From Opitutia bacterium (GTDB lineage: Bacteria; Verrucomicrobiota; Verrucomicrobiia; Opitutales; Seribacteraceae): a stretch of 23,366 nt of DNA. Below the pieces are notes generated by a model that did not search any database, was not told the origin of the DNA, and was given only the letters and a program-made list of their open reading frames with translations. This document shows, piece by piece, positions 1 to 8,775 of this stretch. A program made the position numbers and the translations under genes. The stretch's first letter is position 1. Each line of letters opens with the position of its first letter. The DNA is taken from positions 29,953-53,318 of the forward strand of contig NZLE01000008.1 in NCBI GenBank assembly GCA_002692605.1, in the 5' to 3' direction.

Positions 1-2
1 AG

Positions 3-1205
3 TGGCTGACTTCTCCCGAGAATCCACGCTTTACCCGGGTGATCGTAAACCGACTTTGGAAACGGGCCTTCGGACACGGTCTTTTCGAGCCAACCGACAA
101 CCTGACCGACCGTACCGAAATCAGCCATCCGGAGTTACTCGCTTTTCTCGAAAAGCTCATGCAGGATTTGAAGTTCGACCTACGCGCATTCCAAAAGGTT
201 CTTTTTCATACGAAGCTCTTTCGGCGTGAGATGCATCGGGAAGACCATTCCATGGGCATAAAGTTTCACTTCGCAGGTCCTCTTCTCAAACGGATGAGCG
301 CCGAACAGATATGGGATTCGATTACGACGCTGATTCTTCCCAACGTCGACACTTACGCTCCCAACCGCAAACGGATTCTGGACCGAATCGCTCGTACCGA
401 AGCCATTTACCAAAGCCTCGAGGGCAGACCCTTCGAGGAAGTCTTACCCAGGATAAGAGAAGCGGGCGCCCAAAGGCGAAACATTCAAGAGCAGCAAATC
501 AGTTACGAGAAGAAAATATCCGAAGCCTACGCCTCCGGTGACAACGCTCTGGCGCGAAGGTTTACCGAAGAACTCAAGCAAAAGGTCCGCGACATGGAAA
601 AGCAAAACCGCGACTTGGTCTTTGTGGAACTGAGCCAAAGTGACGAAAGCTCTCCGAAGATGATGGGGAATTCGATGATGAGCGATGGCATGACCGCAAA
701 CACTCTTGAAACCAACGAACGCATATCCAAGGCCAAACCGCGCAAAGCACCCGAGGGTCTGGATCAAAACCAACGCCGACTTTGGGATGAACGAGAACGC
801 CTGTCTCTGCGACACTTTCGTGAAGTGGTTCGACTAATGGCTCGAGCGGTCGAGCTCGATTCCCCTGCTCGCCGTGGACATTTTCTGAGAGACTTCGGGC
901 AATCCGATCGAGAAGTGATCGAAAACGCATCCTCCCATGCCTCCGTACCCCAAGCCCTCTACTTGCTGAACAGTCCGCTGCATCTTGCCATACACAATTC
1001 GAATTCGGTACTCGGCTCTCAGTTAATGGGTTTGGAAAATCCGAATGAAAAAATCGATCGCATTTATCAAGCCATGCTTTGTCGACAACCGACCGAAAAA
1101 GAAAAACAAAGGGTACTTGCCGATTTTAAAAGTTACGGAGAGGAGATTTTCGAAGATCTCATATGGGCTCTACTTAACTCACGTCAGTTTATCTTCATAC
1201 AATGA
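3..1205 (+). CDS. DUF1553 (PSD1) domain protein, 5' partial
   Basis: The reading frame is open from the left edge, so the N-terminal part (normally signal peptide, cytochrome-like domain and DUF1549) lies outside. The first residues match the start of DUF1553: WLTSPENPRFTRVIVNRLWK, then a stretch with HREDHSMG and FHFAGPLLKRMSAEQIWDS. The C-terminus (NSRQFIFIQ) is the usual DUF1553 ending. Between them, at about bases 400-830, lies a charged, Gln- and Glu-rich segment that looks coiled-coil and contains a Met-rich patch (KMMGNSMMSDGM). The family is almost confined to Planctomycetota, Verrucomicrobiota and relatives. The proteins are exported and their biochemical role is unproven, with links proposed to polysaccharide use. 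The TGA stop overlaps the ATG of the DUF1501 gene (ATGA, 1202-1205), so the two are very likely co-translated. This pairing is the typical arrangement. An internal GTG at 39 should not be taken as the start, because the family homology begins upstream of it. Confidence 0.9.
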   Translation, partial: WLTSPENPRFTRVIVNRLWKRAFGHGLFEPTDNLTDRTEISHPELLAFLEKLMQDLKFDLRAFQKVLFHTKLFRREMHREDHSMGIKFHFAGPLLKRMSAEQIWDSITTLILPNVDTYAPNRKRILDRIARTEAIYQSLEGRPFEEVLPRIREAGAQRRNIQEQQISYEKKISEAYASGDNALARRFTEELKQKVRDMEKQNRDLVFVELSQSDESSPKMMGNSMMSDGMTANTLETNERISKAKPRKAPEGLDQNQRRLWDERERLSLRHFREVVRLMARAVELDSPARRGHFLRDFGQSDREVIENASSHASVPQALYLLNSPLHLAIHNSNSVLGSQLMGLENPNEKIDRIYQAMLCRQPTEKEKQRVLADFKSYGEEIFEDLIWALLNSRQFIFIQ

Positions 1206-2470
1206 ACAAATCCGATTTCAACCGACGACGTTTCCTTGAACTTGCAGCCGGCAGTTTTCTCGGTGTGACGTCCTATGACAGTTTTGGCGCCGCCGGAGAA
1301 AAAAGTGCCCCAGCCCCTCTGACCAATCCCGCAAAGCAGCTTATCTATCTCTATATGGAAGGTGGCATGAGTCATATCGACACCTTCGACTTGAAGACCG
1401 GCCACGAGAACCAAGGTTCGACCACCCCTCTGAATACCAACGTCGAAGGAATCAGAATTTCCAGCCATCTCCCCAACCTCGCCAAGCATGCGGAAAAACT
1501 CTGCATAGTGAATTCACTCACCTCAACTGCGGGAGATCATGAAAAGGGAAATTATTTCATGCATACGAGCTACCAGCAAAGAGCCACCATTCGGCATCCC
1601 GGTCTTGGGGCTTGGCACCATAAGCTCCGTGGCAAACTCAATCCCACGCTCCCGGCATCCGTATTCATTGGAAAGGAAAGCCGTTTTCACGGAAGCGGCG
1701 GTTTCTTCGAACCCGAATTCGAGCCCCTGGCAATCAACGAGCCTCAATCGGGGCTAAAATACGCCCATAGTCTGGTGAATGAGGATCGCTTCGCCCGCAG
1801 AATCAGTCTGGCCCATGACATCGATGCAGAGTTCATTAAACGATACCACCCAAAATCCGTACGAGCCTATGGAGACATGTACGCCGACGCCGTCCGGCTT
1901 ATGGACAGCCCGGATTTGTCTGCTTTCAACATACATAAGGAGGATGCGACAACTCGAGACCGTTATGGGAAGGAACCTTTCGGACAAGGATGCCTGCTTG
2001 CCCGCCGATTGATCGAACGCAACGTACGCACCGTGGAAGTGAGTTTTGGCGGATGGGACACGCATCAGAATAACTTCACTTCGCTCCCCGAGCTCTGTCA
2101 CACCATGGATCAGGCAGTTGCAGCACTGCTCGATGACTTGCATCGTCTTGGAAAACTTCAGGATACGATCGTCGTACTGACGACCGAATTCGGCAGAACT
2201 CCGCTTATCAATCAAAACGTCGGGAGAGATCACTATCCTCAGGCATTCACCAGCGTAGTTGCAGGCGGAGGATTCAAAGGCGGATACGTACACGGCAAGA
2301 CGTCGGAGGGTGCGGAAGAAGTGATCGAAGGGGCAATGACCATACCCGATTTCAATGCGACGATTGCTCATGGATTGGGCATACCCGTGGATCACGTGCT
2401 TTACAGCCCGACGGTTCGCCCCTTCACCGTAGCTCACAAAGGCAAACCACAACTTGCCCTTTTTTCCTAG
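1202..2470 (+). CDS. DUF1501 family Tat-exported protein
   Basis: A 422-residue protein that starts with a twin-arginine signal (NRRRFLELAAGSFLG, residues 7-21), so it should be exported folded through Tat. DUF1501 hallmarks are visible: EGGMSHIDTFD near residue 52, GGWDTHQNN near 283, TEFGRTP near 328 and RDHYPQAF near 343. The fold belongs to the alkaline-phosphatase/sulfatase-like group, but the enzymatic activity of DUF1501 is not established. The ATG overlaps the stop of the DUF1553 gene by four bases. This pair is a conserved PVC-bacterial module, and the two products probably act together in the periplasm. Length and both ends are normal for the family. Confidence 0.93.
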   Translation: MNKSDFNRRRFLELAAGSFLGVTSYDSFGAAGEKSAPAPLTNPAKQLIYLYMEGGMSHIDTFDLKTGHENQGSTTPLNTNVEGIRISSHLPNLAKHAEKLCIVNSLTSTAGDHEKGNYFMHTSYQQRATIRHPGLGAWHHKLRGKLNPTLPASVFIGKESRFHGSGGFFEPEFEPLAINEPQSGLKYAHSLVNEDRFARRISLAHDIDAEFIKRYHPKSVRAYGDMYADAVRLMDSPDLSAFNIHKEDATTRDRYGKEPFGQGCLLARRLIERNVRTVEVSFGGWDTHQNNFTSLPELCHTMDQAVAALLDDLHRLGKLQDTIVVLTTEFGRTPLINQNVGRDHYPQAFTSVVAGGGFKGGYVHGKTSEGAEEVIEGAMTIPDFNATIAHGLGIPVDHVLYSPTVRPFTVAHKGKPQLALFS

Positions 2471-2597
2471 TCCGTTCCCCCTTTCTGCGGTTTTTGAGAA
2501 AGAGCGAGTCACATCCTTCATTCCGGAGGTATTCGTTACGCAATCGCAGACGATTGAAAATTGCCAGTCTCGGTTTTCGAACTTAAAAATCAAAAGC

Positions 2598-3956
2598 ATG
2601 GAAGTCATCCAAAGAAATAAGCTCCGCATGAGGAAATTGGCGGCCACCAACTCCAATCTTTCGCAACAAGTCGAAACGCTCGATTGGGACGAACTCGAAA
2701 CCGCTTTGATGGAATGCATTTTCAAGAAGGACGAGACCGGTTTGCCCGAAAGCTATGGCCCAGCCTCCTACTTTCCCCTAATCCCCGAGAACTCAGAGCA
2801 AAAAATTCTATATGAACAAGCGTTTGAGCATGGTGAGAGCCTTGTGCGAGCAGGAAAGATCGCGGCTTTCACCGTAGCCGGAGGTCAGGGAACCCGCCTT
2901 GGCTACGATGGGCCCAAAGGGACACTCGCGGTCAGTCCAATCAATGGGAAGCCTCTCTTTCAGCTCTTCGCCGAACAGATTCTGGGAATGTCGGAGAAGC
3001 ACGGAGTCGTCATTCCATGGTACGTTATGTGCAGCCCCTTGAATTTGGAAGCCACCGTTTCCCATTTCACCAAGCGTAAGTTTTATGGTCTGGGCCAAAA
3101 TAACCTCAAATTCTTCGCCCAAGGGGTAATGCCTGCGACCGATTTCGACGGTAATCTTCTGCTGGCCACCGAAGACTCCCTCGCACTCTCTCCCAATGGA
3201 CACGGAGGTTCGCTGAAGGCCCTGATCGATTCCGGTTCGATCGCCGACATGGAGACCCGAGGAATCGAACACGTCTCATACTTTCAAGTGGACAATCCAT
3301 TGGTCAGTCCCATCAATCCTTTTTTCATAGGACTGCACGACTTGAAGAAATCGGATATGTCCAGTCGCTCCATCACCAAAACCGGCCCCTTTGAAAAGCT
3401 TGGTAATTTCGTATCCATCGGCGACCGTCTCGCGATCATAGAATATTCCGATCTGCCGAATGACAAGGCTTTGGAAAAAGATGCCCAAGGGCGCATCAAA
3501 TACCGTGCCGGCAGCCCGGCGATTCACCTCCTACGCAGGGATTTCATCCAGCAATTCGCAAGCGGAGAAATCAAGTTGCCTTACCACCGGGCGGAAAAGA
3601 AAGTCGCTCATCTGAATGAAGCGGGAAAGCTTATCGAACCCGATAATCCGAATGCGGTTAAGTTCGAAACCTTCGTATTCGACGCCCTACCTCTCGCCAA
3701 GAACCCTTTGATCCTCGAGGCCGACCGCTTGGATCAATTTTCTCCGGTCAAAAATAGGACTGGCGTCGATTCCTTGGAAAGCTCCCAAGCCGATCAAATC
3801 AAACGAGCGAAGCGGTGGCTGAAAAACGCGGGCGTTGCCATCAGGGAAAACGCCGTCGTGGAAATCTGTCCTCGAGCCTTCCCCGATCAAAAGGATCTCC
3901 AGAATGCCGATTGGAAACGATATGACATGCAATCGGACACCCTTTATCTGGACTGA
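2598..3956 (+). CDS. UDP-sugar pyrophosphorylase, UAP1/UDPGP type
   Basis: A 452-residue cytosolic nucleotidyltransferase of the eukaryotic-like UDPGP family (UDP-N-acetylglucosamine or UDP-hexose pyrophosphorylase). It would make a UDP-sugar from UTP and a sugar-1-phosphate. Seen: the nucleotide-binding loop AGGQGTRLGYDGPKG (residues 94-108), SPNGHGG (198-204, the GNGG-type uridine/sugar motif), the metal and substrate segment FQVDNPLVSPINPFFIG (229-245), FETFVFDAL (356-364) and FSPVKN (381-386) near the end. Bacteria such as E. coli use unrelated GlmU for UDP-GlcNAc, but PVC bacteria often carry this type. The frame stays open upstream to a TTG at 2454. I chose ATG 2598 because the extra residues do not look like the family, although no clear Shine-Dalgarno precedes 2598 (a GGAGG lies at 2525-2529). 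The preferred sugar cannot be told from sequence. Confidence 0.88.
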   Translation: MEVIQRNKLRMRKLAATNSNLSQQVETLDWDELETALMECIFKKDETGLPESYGPASYFPLIPENSEQKILYEQAFEHGESLVRAGKIAAFTVAGGQGTRLGYDGPKGTLAVSPINGKPLFQLFAEQILGMSEKHGVVIPWYVMCSPLNLEATVSHFTKRKFYGLGQNNLKFFAQGVMPATDFDGNLLLATEDSLALSPNGHGGSLKALIDSGSIADMETRGIEHVSYFQVDNPLVSPINPFFIGLHDLKKSDMSSRSITKTGPFEKLGNFVSIGDRLAIIEYSDLPNDKALEKDAQGRIKYRAGSPAIHLLRRDFIQQFASGEIKLPYHRAEKKVAHLNEAGKLIEPDNPNAVKFETFVFDALPLAKNPLILEADRLDQFSPVKNRTGVDSLESSQADQIKRAKRWLKNAGVAIRENAVVEICPRAFPDQKDLQNADWKRYDMQSDTLYLD

Positions 3957-3986
3957 CCATTCTCCGGAAATAAACCGTTCGCTCCC

Positions 3987-4733
3987 CTATTCGGTCGCAT
4001 TCGCTTCGCTTGGAAGGAAGCGGGTTGTCTCGATGAAACGCAGGCAGCACTCGAAGGTATCACGACAATTCATAATGAAGGTATGCCCATGGTTCAGAAG
4101 TGCCCAATCCGCCATCCCCTCAAGCTTGGTGGATCGGACGGTGACCACCCCGTCATTAGGTTCGTTGAAGGTCAGCTTCTGACCCTTGTCCCCGGCAATG
4201 ACTCCAAAGGGCACAGTGGGGACGGGGAGAGTTTCATAGAAAGCCTCCTCGGATAATTTCTGTCCGCTGTCACCAGTCATCCAACGGTAAATCGGGTTTC
4301 CTTGCAAGAGCTTGGCCAAGTGAGCCGGGCGATTCGGAGGAGCAAGCATAATCACTTTGCCCAAACCTTTGGGGTATTCCTTTCGGAATGCGTCCCGAAT
4401 AAGGATGCCTCCGAGCGAATGACCTATGAGGTGATAGCTCTCGGTCTCTACCTTGGTTTCGATGAATTCGATGAGTTGGCTGGATATCTCATTCAAGGAA
4501 TGAATGGCTTGGTTGTAGGGAAAATTCGCCGTCCGAAATCCAGCCGAGGCAAACCTCTTCTCCAAAATTACCATGGAAAACCTCGTTCTACCCTGTCCAT
4601 GAACGAGAACGACCGTCTGCTTCTCCTTCACGGTCTTCTGCATGGATGCCTCCGAGATTTCACCTTCTGGACTCCCGGAAACGCGAGCGAAGAGGAAAAG
4701 GGCGGGGAGAATGCAAAACGATGCATGCCTCAT
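3987..4733 (-). CDS. Secreted lipase-like alpha/beta hydrolase
   Basis: A 248-residue protein. It begins with a hydrophobic leader (MRHASFCILPALFLFARVSG), so it is probably exported. The first strand and oxyanion region read VVLVHGQGR (residues 41-49). The nucleophile elbow GHSLGG puts Ser at 106, a probable acid is Asp194 (NDGVVTV), and a probable catalytic His is His217 (NHGHTFIMN). The pattern resembles class-2 lipases and PGAP1-like hydrolases that act on hydrophobic esters; the substrate is unknown. I chose the ATG at 4733 because the signal peptide starts there. A longer frame reaches 4796, but the added residues are not signal-like. The gene converges on the pyrophosphorylase gene, with about 30 bases between the stops and no clear terminator, and diverges from the next hydrolase gene. 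Confidence 0.82.
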   Translation of the reverse strand: MRHASFCILPALFLFARVSGSPEGEISEASMQKTVKEKQTVVLVHGQGRTRFSMVILEKRFASAGFRTANFPYNQAIHSLNEISSQLIEFIETKVETESYHLIGHSLGGILIRDAFRKEYPKGLGKVIMLAPPNRPAHLAKLLQGNPIYRWMTGDSGQKLSEEAFYETLPVPTVPFGVIAGDKGQKLTFNEPNDGVVTVRSTKLEGMADWALLNHGHTFIMNCRDTFECCLRFIETTRFLPSEANATE

Positions 4734-4867
4734 CCCGGACCGGAAAGGTTGCGATGGAAGTCGATTGCCAAGGAGGAATCTATCATAATCGAGCATTGGA
4801 TTCGAAATCTTGGGACAAAGGCAAGGAAAAGCTTGCCCAAGCTATCCTTCGAGCAGATAAGAATCTT

Positions 4868-5767
4868 ATGTTCAAGAAGTCGATTACCTCCCTTTTTTCC
4901 CCCCTTCTACTCTCGCCCCTTCTCGCCCAAAAGGTGGATCCCACCTACAAACAGGTTTCCTATGGACCGCACGAGGAGATGGTTCTTAATTTTTGGAAGA
5001 TCGATTCCAAAAAACCGACCCCCCTACTCGTTCATATCCACGGAGGAGGCTGGATTGGCGGCAAGAAAAATGAAACCGTTGGGACAAATCAAATAAGCAA
5101 TGGTTACAGTTATGCTTCGATCGACTATCGTCTTGCCGGCAAGGCTTTGCTTCCCGCAGCCGTCCATGACGCCGCCCGGGCCATTCAATTTTTGCGGACC
5201 AAGGCCAAAGCTTGGAATTTCGACCCCACCCGCATTGCCGTAACCGGTGGTTCGGCTGGAGCCGCATCAAGCATGTGGCTTGCCTACCACGAAGACCTGG
5301 CTGATCCCAAGAGCAAGGATCCCGTGCTCCGCGAATCCTCCCGTGTCTGTGGCGCCGTAGCCATGGGGGGGCAAACAACTCTTGATCCTTTTCTGTTGGA
5401 GAGGAAAATCGGCCCGGCTTGCATACGTCACCCCATGATCTGGAAAACCGTCGGGGCAACCAGCCACGAGCAGCTCATGAAGGACTGGGACAAGTATAAG
5501 GCGCTTTCCCTTGAATGCTCTCCCCTCACTCACGTTACCAAGGACGATCCTCCGGTTTGGATTCGATACGGCAAACCCGCCCCCGTACCGGTAGTCAAGG
5601 GTGACGGAATCCACCACGCCGGATTCGGGCGCCTGCTCAAGGCGAAGTGCGAACAGGTTGGCATCCCATGCCACATCTCAGTCGCTGAGAACGAGGAACC
5701 GGAAATGAACAGCGCCGATTTCCTCAAATACGTTTTTCAACAATCGGTGGGTGCGCAAAAGCCTTAA
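4868..5767 (+). CDS. Secreted carboxylesterase-like alpha/beta hydrolase
   Basis: A 299-residue protein with a signal peptide (hydrophobic residues 5-20, probably cut after SPLLLSPLLA). It belongs to the BD-FAE / alpha/beta hydrolase-3 type, where members remove acetyl or feruloyl groups from polysaccharides or cleave other short esters. Visible: the oxyanion-hole motif HIHGGGW (56-62), SIDYRLA (84-90), the nucleophile elbow GGSAG with Ser129, and a likely catalytic His in IHHAGFG (248-254). The acid residue is not obvious. The frame extends upstream to 4646, but those codons overlap the divergent lipase gene and look non-coding. The ATG at 4868 follows 134 bases of shared divergent intergenic DNA that should hold promoters for both genes. 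I could not pick out a convincing one. Confidence 0.85.
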   Translation: MFKKSITSLFSPLLLSPLLAQKVDPTYKQVSYGPHEEMVLNFWKIDSKKPTPLLVHIHGGGWIGGKKNETVGTNQISNGYSYASIDYRLAGKALLPAAVHDAARAIQFLRTKAKAWNFDPTRIAVTGGSAGAASSMWLAYHEDLADPKSKDPVLRESSRVCGAVAMGGQTTLDPFLLERKIGPACIRHPMIWKTVGATSHEQLMKDWDKYKALSLECSPLTHVTKDDPPVWIRYGKPAPVPVVKGDGIHHAGFGRLLKAKCEQVGIPCHISVAENEEPEMNSADFLKYVFQQSVGAQKP

Positions 5768-5809
5768 GCCAACTCCCACTCCTTGCTTCCTTTCCGAAAC
5801 GCCTTTTTG

Positions 5810-5843
5810 CCTTTTTCAAGATTACAAATGTTCTTATAAGGGT
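5810..5843 (+). promoter_or_regulatory. Possible promoter for the PVC cytochrome-like gene
   Basis: The 125-base gap between the esterase stop and the next ATG contains TTATAAG (5834-5840), a fair -10 element. The upstream T-rich stretch (around 5812-5818) is only a weak -35. A Shine-Dalgarno GAGG at 5882-5885 sits seven bases before the ATG at 5893. The ribosome site is convincing and the promoter is tentative. Confidence 0.25.
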
Positions 5844-5892
5844 ATTCGTCTCCCCATAACTTCCACTTATCGCCAACCATTGAGGTTCAATC

Positions 5893-8721
5893 ATGCGTAC
5901 CATAAACCTGTCCACACTTCTCCTCATCAGCCTAGTCTCATCGTCTTTTGGGAAATATTCGCTGCCTCCGCTTGAAAAGCCAATCGTTGACCCATCCACC
6001 GGACTGAACGTACCTCCTGGTTTCGAAGTCGAACTCATTCACAAGGTCAACAAGCAAAAGCACGGTTCATGGATTGCCATGGCTTTCGACAAACAAGGTC
6101 GCCTGACCGTGTCCGATCAGCAAAAAGCGGGCACCTTTTCTTTGGAAATTCCCAAAGCCGGGGAGAAGGTCGACGAAACTAAAATCAAAAAACTGAACGT
6201 GGAATCCTCCCTTTACGGAATGTTGTATGCCTTCGATCACCTTTACATGATGGGTAACCGAAAGCTCACGCGGGCCAAGGTGATGGCGGACGGAAGTCTC
6301 GGACCAACGGAATTTTTGGCCGAGATGGCCGGAGGCGGCGAACACGGACCGCACTCCATAATCGTTTCTCCGGATGGGAAAAGCATTTACGTGATTGCCG
6401 GGAATGCCACCCAAGCCCCCAAATTCCAAAAGTCGAGAATTCCCACCAATTGGAAAGACGACGTACTTCTCGAAAACTACGCCTACGGACATATGTCGCA
6501 AGGGAAGGCTCCGGGTGGATGGGTGATGAGGTTGAGCCCGGATGGCAAGGAGCGTGAAATGCTCAACATGGGATACAGAAACCCATGTGACTTCGCCTTG
6601 AACCGAGATGGAGAGTTGTTCGTTTACGATGCCGACATGGAGTGGGATATCGGAGCTCCCTGGTACCGTCCCACCCGGATCAATCATGGGGTGTCAGGTG
6701 GTGAGAGCGGATGGCGAGCGACTTCCAAAAAATGGAGAAAATACTTTCCTGATACGGTCGGATCCGTAGTGGACGTAGGTCCCGGATGCCCAACCGGAGT
6801 GATCGCCGGAACCCATGCCAAGTTTCCCACCCATTACCGGGATGCCTTGTTCATATGCGATTGGACTTTTGCCACCATGTATTCCATTCATCTCAAGCCG
6901 AACGGATCTTCTTACGTTGGAGAAAAAAGAGAATTTCTCTCCAATACCCAAGGGGCCCTGGCGTTGACCGACGTTGATGTAGGACCCGATGGAAACATGT
7001 ACTTCTGCGTGGGTGGTCGGGGAGGTCAATCCTACCTCTACCGGGTCTCCTACAAAGGAAACGCTTCGACCGAGTTGTCCGAACTCGACACGACCAGTTT
7101 GCATGCCCAATCCCGGGCAACGAGGAGAACGCTTGAATCCTTCCATGGCAAAAGGCATCCGAGAGCAGTCGAAGCGGCATGGCCTTATCTTGCCAGTGAA
7201 GACTATCATATCCGTTATGCCGCTCGCATTGCCCTGGAGTGGCAGGACCCAAAAACCTGGGCAGGTCTAGCCTATGCCGAAACCGTCGATCTCGCTGCAA
7301 TTCACGCACTCCTTGGCTTGGCTCGCAGCGATCTCGATGGCAGCCTCGAACCTAGCGTCAAACGCTTGCTAAAAGTCAATTTCAAAGCTTTGGGAAAATC
7401 GGGCCAACTCGCTCTTCTTCGAACCTATTCCGTAATCATGAGCCGTGGCGGCAAACCTGGCACCCAAACGGCAAAGGCGATCGGCGAACAACTTGATCCT
7501 TTTTTCCCGTCCGAGGACGACAACCTGAACGAAGAGCTGTGCAGAGTCTTATGCTTTCTGGAGCATCCTTCCGTAGTTCGCAAAACCATCGCGCTGATGA
7601 AGACGACTCAGGCAAAGATTCCCGATTTTGACGCTGAAGTCATGAAACGTCACAAAGGTTACGGAGGACGGATTTTGAGTACCATGGAGGCGGATGCCGC
7701 CCCCAACGTCCTTAACATCCATTTGCTTTTCTGTCTAAAGGACGTGCAGTCGGGTTGGTCCATGGACGATCGAAAAGCCTATCTGGAAGAGCTCCAGAAA
7801 CTCGCCTCCAAAAAGGGCGGAAACATGTTTTCCGGTTATATCCAAAAAATCCGAGAATCCGCCATCGCCTCCGTTCCGGAAAGGGAGAGGGTCTCCTTGC
7901 AATACCTCATGGGAGAAGTGAAAAGCGTGGATCTTGCCAAGCTTCCTCGAGCCGCAGGACCCGGGATTGCATGGACGGTCGAATCCGCCCTCAAAGAGCT
8001 GAACAAAGAACCCTTGGCTGGCCGTAACTACGGCAATGGGAAAAAAATGTTCTCGGCCGGGCTATGCGTTGCCTGCCACCGTTTTGGAGATGAAGGCGGC
8101 GGGGTTGGCCCTGACTTGACGAATCTCGCGAAGCGGAGTGATTACAAATCGATCCTTGAATCCACCATTCACCCCAACATGGTGGTTTCCGAACAATTCG
8201 AACAGCATGAGCTCACCATGAAAGATGGTTCCATCGTTATGGGACAAGTGGTCGCCGAAGAAAACGGAGAATATGCCCTCGTTCAATCAGGATTGGATCC
8301 ACTCAACTTAAAAAAAGTCAAGGTGGCGGACGTAAAAGCCAAGAAGGGATCGAAGATTTCCATGATGCCGGGTGGTCTCATCAATTCGATGAATGCAGAG
8401 GAGCTTAAGGATTTAATTGCTTATTTCATCTCTGCGGGGGACAAAAAACATAAAATTTTCCGGCCCCTCCAAAAGCTTCAGATTGAATTGCTCAGCGCCA
8501 TTTATGGGGAAGCGGGAAATCCAAAACGCCAGATGGACGTTCGCAAAGTCATTCAAAAACAACTCGATGATTTCCAGTACGATTTTGCCATGACAAACAA
8601 ACTTGCAGGCAAAGATCCGGCAGGTGGAACGGTGAAGGTTCTTGATCTGAAATATAAGTTGGACGGCAAAATCTACTCTAAGAAAATCAGGGAAAACCAA
8701 ACGGTTTCCTTCATCGATTGA
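5893..8721 (+). CDS. PVC-type haem-binding protein with DnaJ-C11-like C-terminus
   Basis: A 942-residue exported protein. A signal peptide (MRTINLSTLLLISLVSSSFG) is followed by a beta-propeller region of the membrane-bound-dehydrogenase or sugar-dehydrogenase kind (about 30-400; for example GPHSIIVSPDGKSIYVI and YRNPCDFALNRDGELFVYD). A helical HEAT-like part follows (about 410-690), then a cytochrome-c domain with one CxxCH site (CVACH, residues 725-729) and the typical HRFGDEGGGVGPDLTNL context. Such proteins are a PVC-bacterial hallmark, and electron transfer in sugar oxidation is proposed but unproven. After the haem domain comes an extra tail (about 860-942) with AIYG, MDVRKVI, NKLAGKDPAGGTVKVL and YKLDGKIYSKKI, resembling the DNAJC11 C-terminal domain (DUF3395). 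The start has a good Shine-Dalgarno, and the next gene follows after 54 bases. Confidence 0.88.
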   Translation: MRTINLSTLLLISLVSSSFGKYSLPPLEKPIVDPSTGLNVPPGFEVELIHKVNKQKHGSWIAMAFDKQGRLTVSDQQKAGTFSLEIPKAGEKVDETKIKKLNVESSLYGMLYAFDHLYMMGNRKLTRAKVMADGSLGPTEFLAEMAGGGEHGPHSIIVSPDGKSIYVIAGNATQAPKFQKSRIPTNWKDDVLLENYAYGHMSQGKAPGGWVMRLSPDGKEREMLNMGYRNPCDFALNRDGELFVYDADMEWDIGAPWYRPTRINHGVSGGESGWRATSKKWRKYFPDTVGSVVDVGPGCPTGVIAGTHAKFPTHYRDALFICDWTFATMYSIHLKPNGSSYVGEKREFLSNTQGALALTDVDVGPDGNMYFCVGGRGGQSYLYRVSYKGNASTELSELDTTSLHAQSRATRRTLESFHGKRHPRAVEAAWPYLASEDYHIRYAARIALEWQDPKTWAGLAYAETVDLAAIHALLGLARSDLDGSLEPSVKRLLKVNFKALGKSGQLALLRTYSVIMSRGGKPGTQTAKAIGEQLDPFFPSEDDNLNEELCRVLCFLEHPSVVRKTIALMKTTQAKIPDFDAEVMKRHKGYGGRILSTMEADAAPNVLNIHLLFCLKDVQSGWSMDDRKAYLEELQKLASKKGGNMFSGYIQKIRESAIASVPERERVSLQYLMGEVKSVDLAKLPRAAGPGIAWTVESALKELNKEPLAGRNYGNGKKMFSAGLCVACHRFGDEGGGVGPDLTNLAKRSDYKSILESTIHPNMVVSEQFEQHELTMKDGSIVMGQVVAEENGEYALVQSGLDPLNLKKVKVADVKAKKGSKISMMPGGLINSMNAEELKDLIAYFISAGDKKHKIFRPLQKLQIELLSAIYGEAGNPKRQMDVRKVIQKQLDDFQYDFAMTNKLAGKDPAGGTVKVLDLKYKLDGKIYSKKIRENQTVSFID

Positions 8722-8775
8722 AGATAAACTCAACCACCAATCGTTCGTCCCGCTTCGAAAACCCCTTGGAATCAT

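Noticed and set aside
2454..2597. Upstream TTG start for the UDP-sugar pyrophosphorylase
   Set aside because: It would begin inside the end of the DUF1501 gene and add 48 residues without family similarity. ATG 2598 is better, though it has no Shine-Dalgarno.
1754..2725. Long 323-codon minus-strand frame opposite the DUF1501 and pyrophosphorylase genes
   Set aside because: It lies opposite two genes with strong family motifs, spans their boundary and shows no recognisable domain. It is a shadow frame.
4829..4842. Inverted repeat AGCTTG-CC-CAAGCT in the divergent hydrolase gap
   Set aside because: The loop of two bases is too short for an RNA hairpin and no repeats of it were noticed elsewhere. 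It may be a weak operator but evidence is insufficient.
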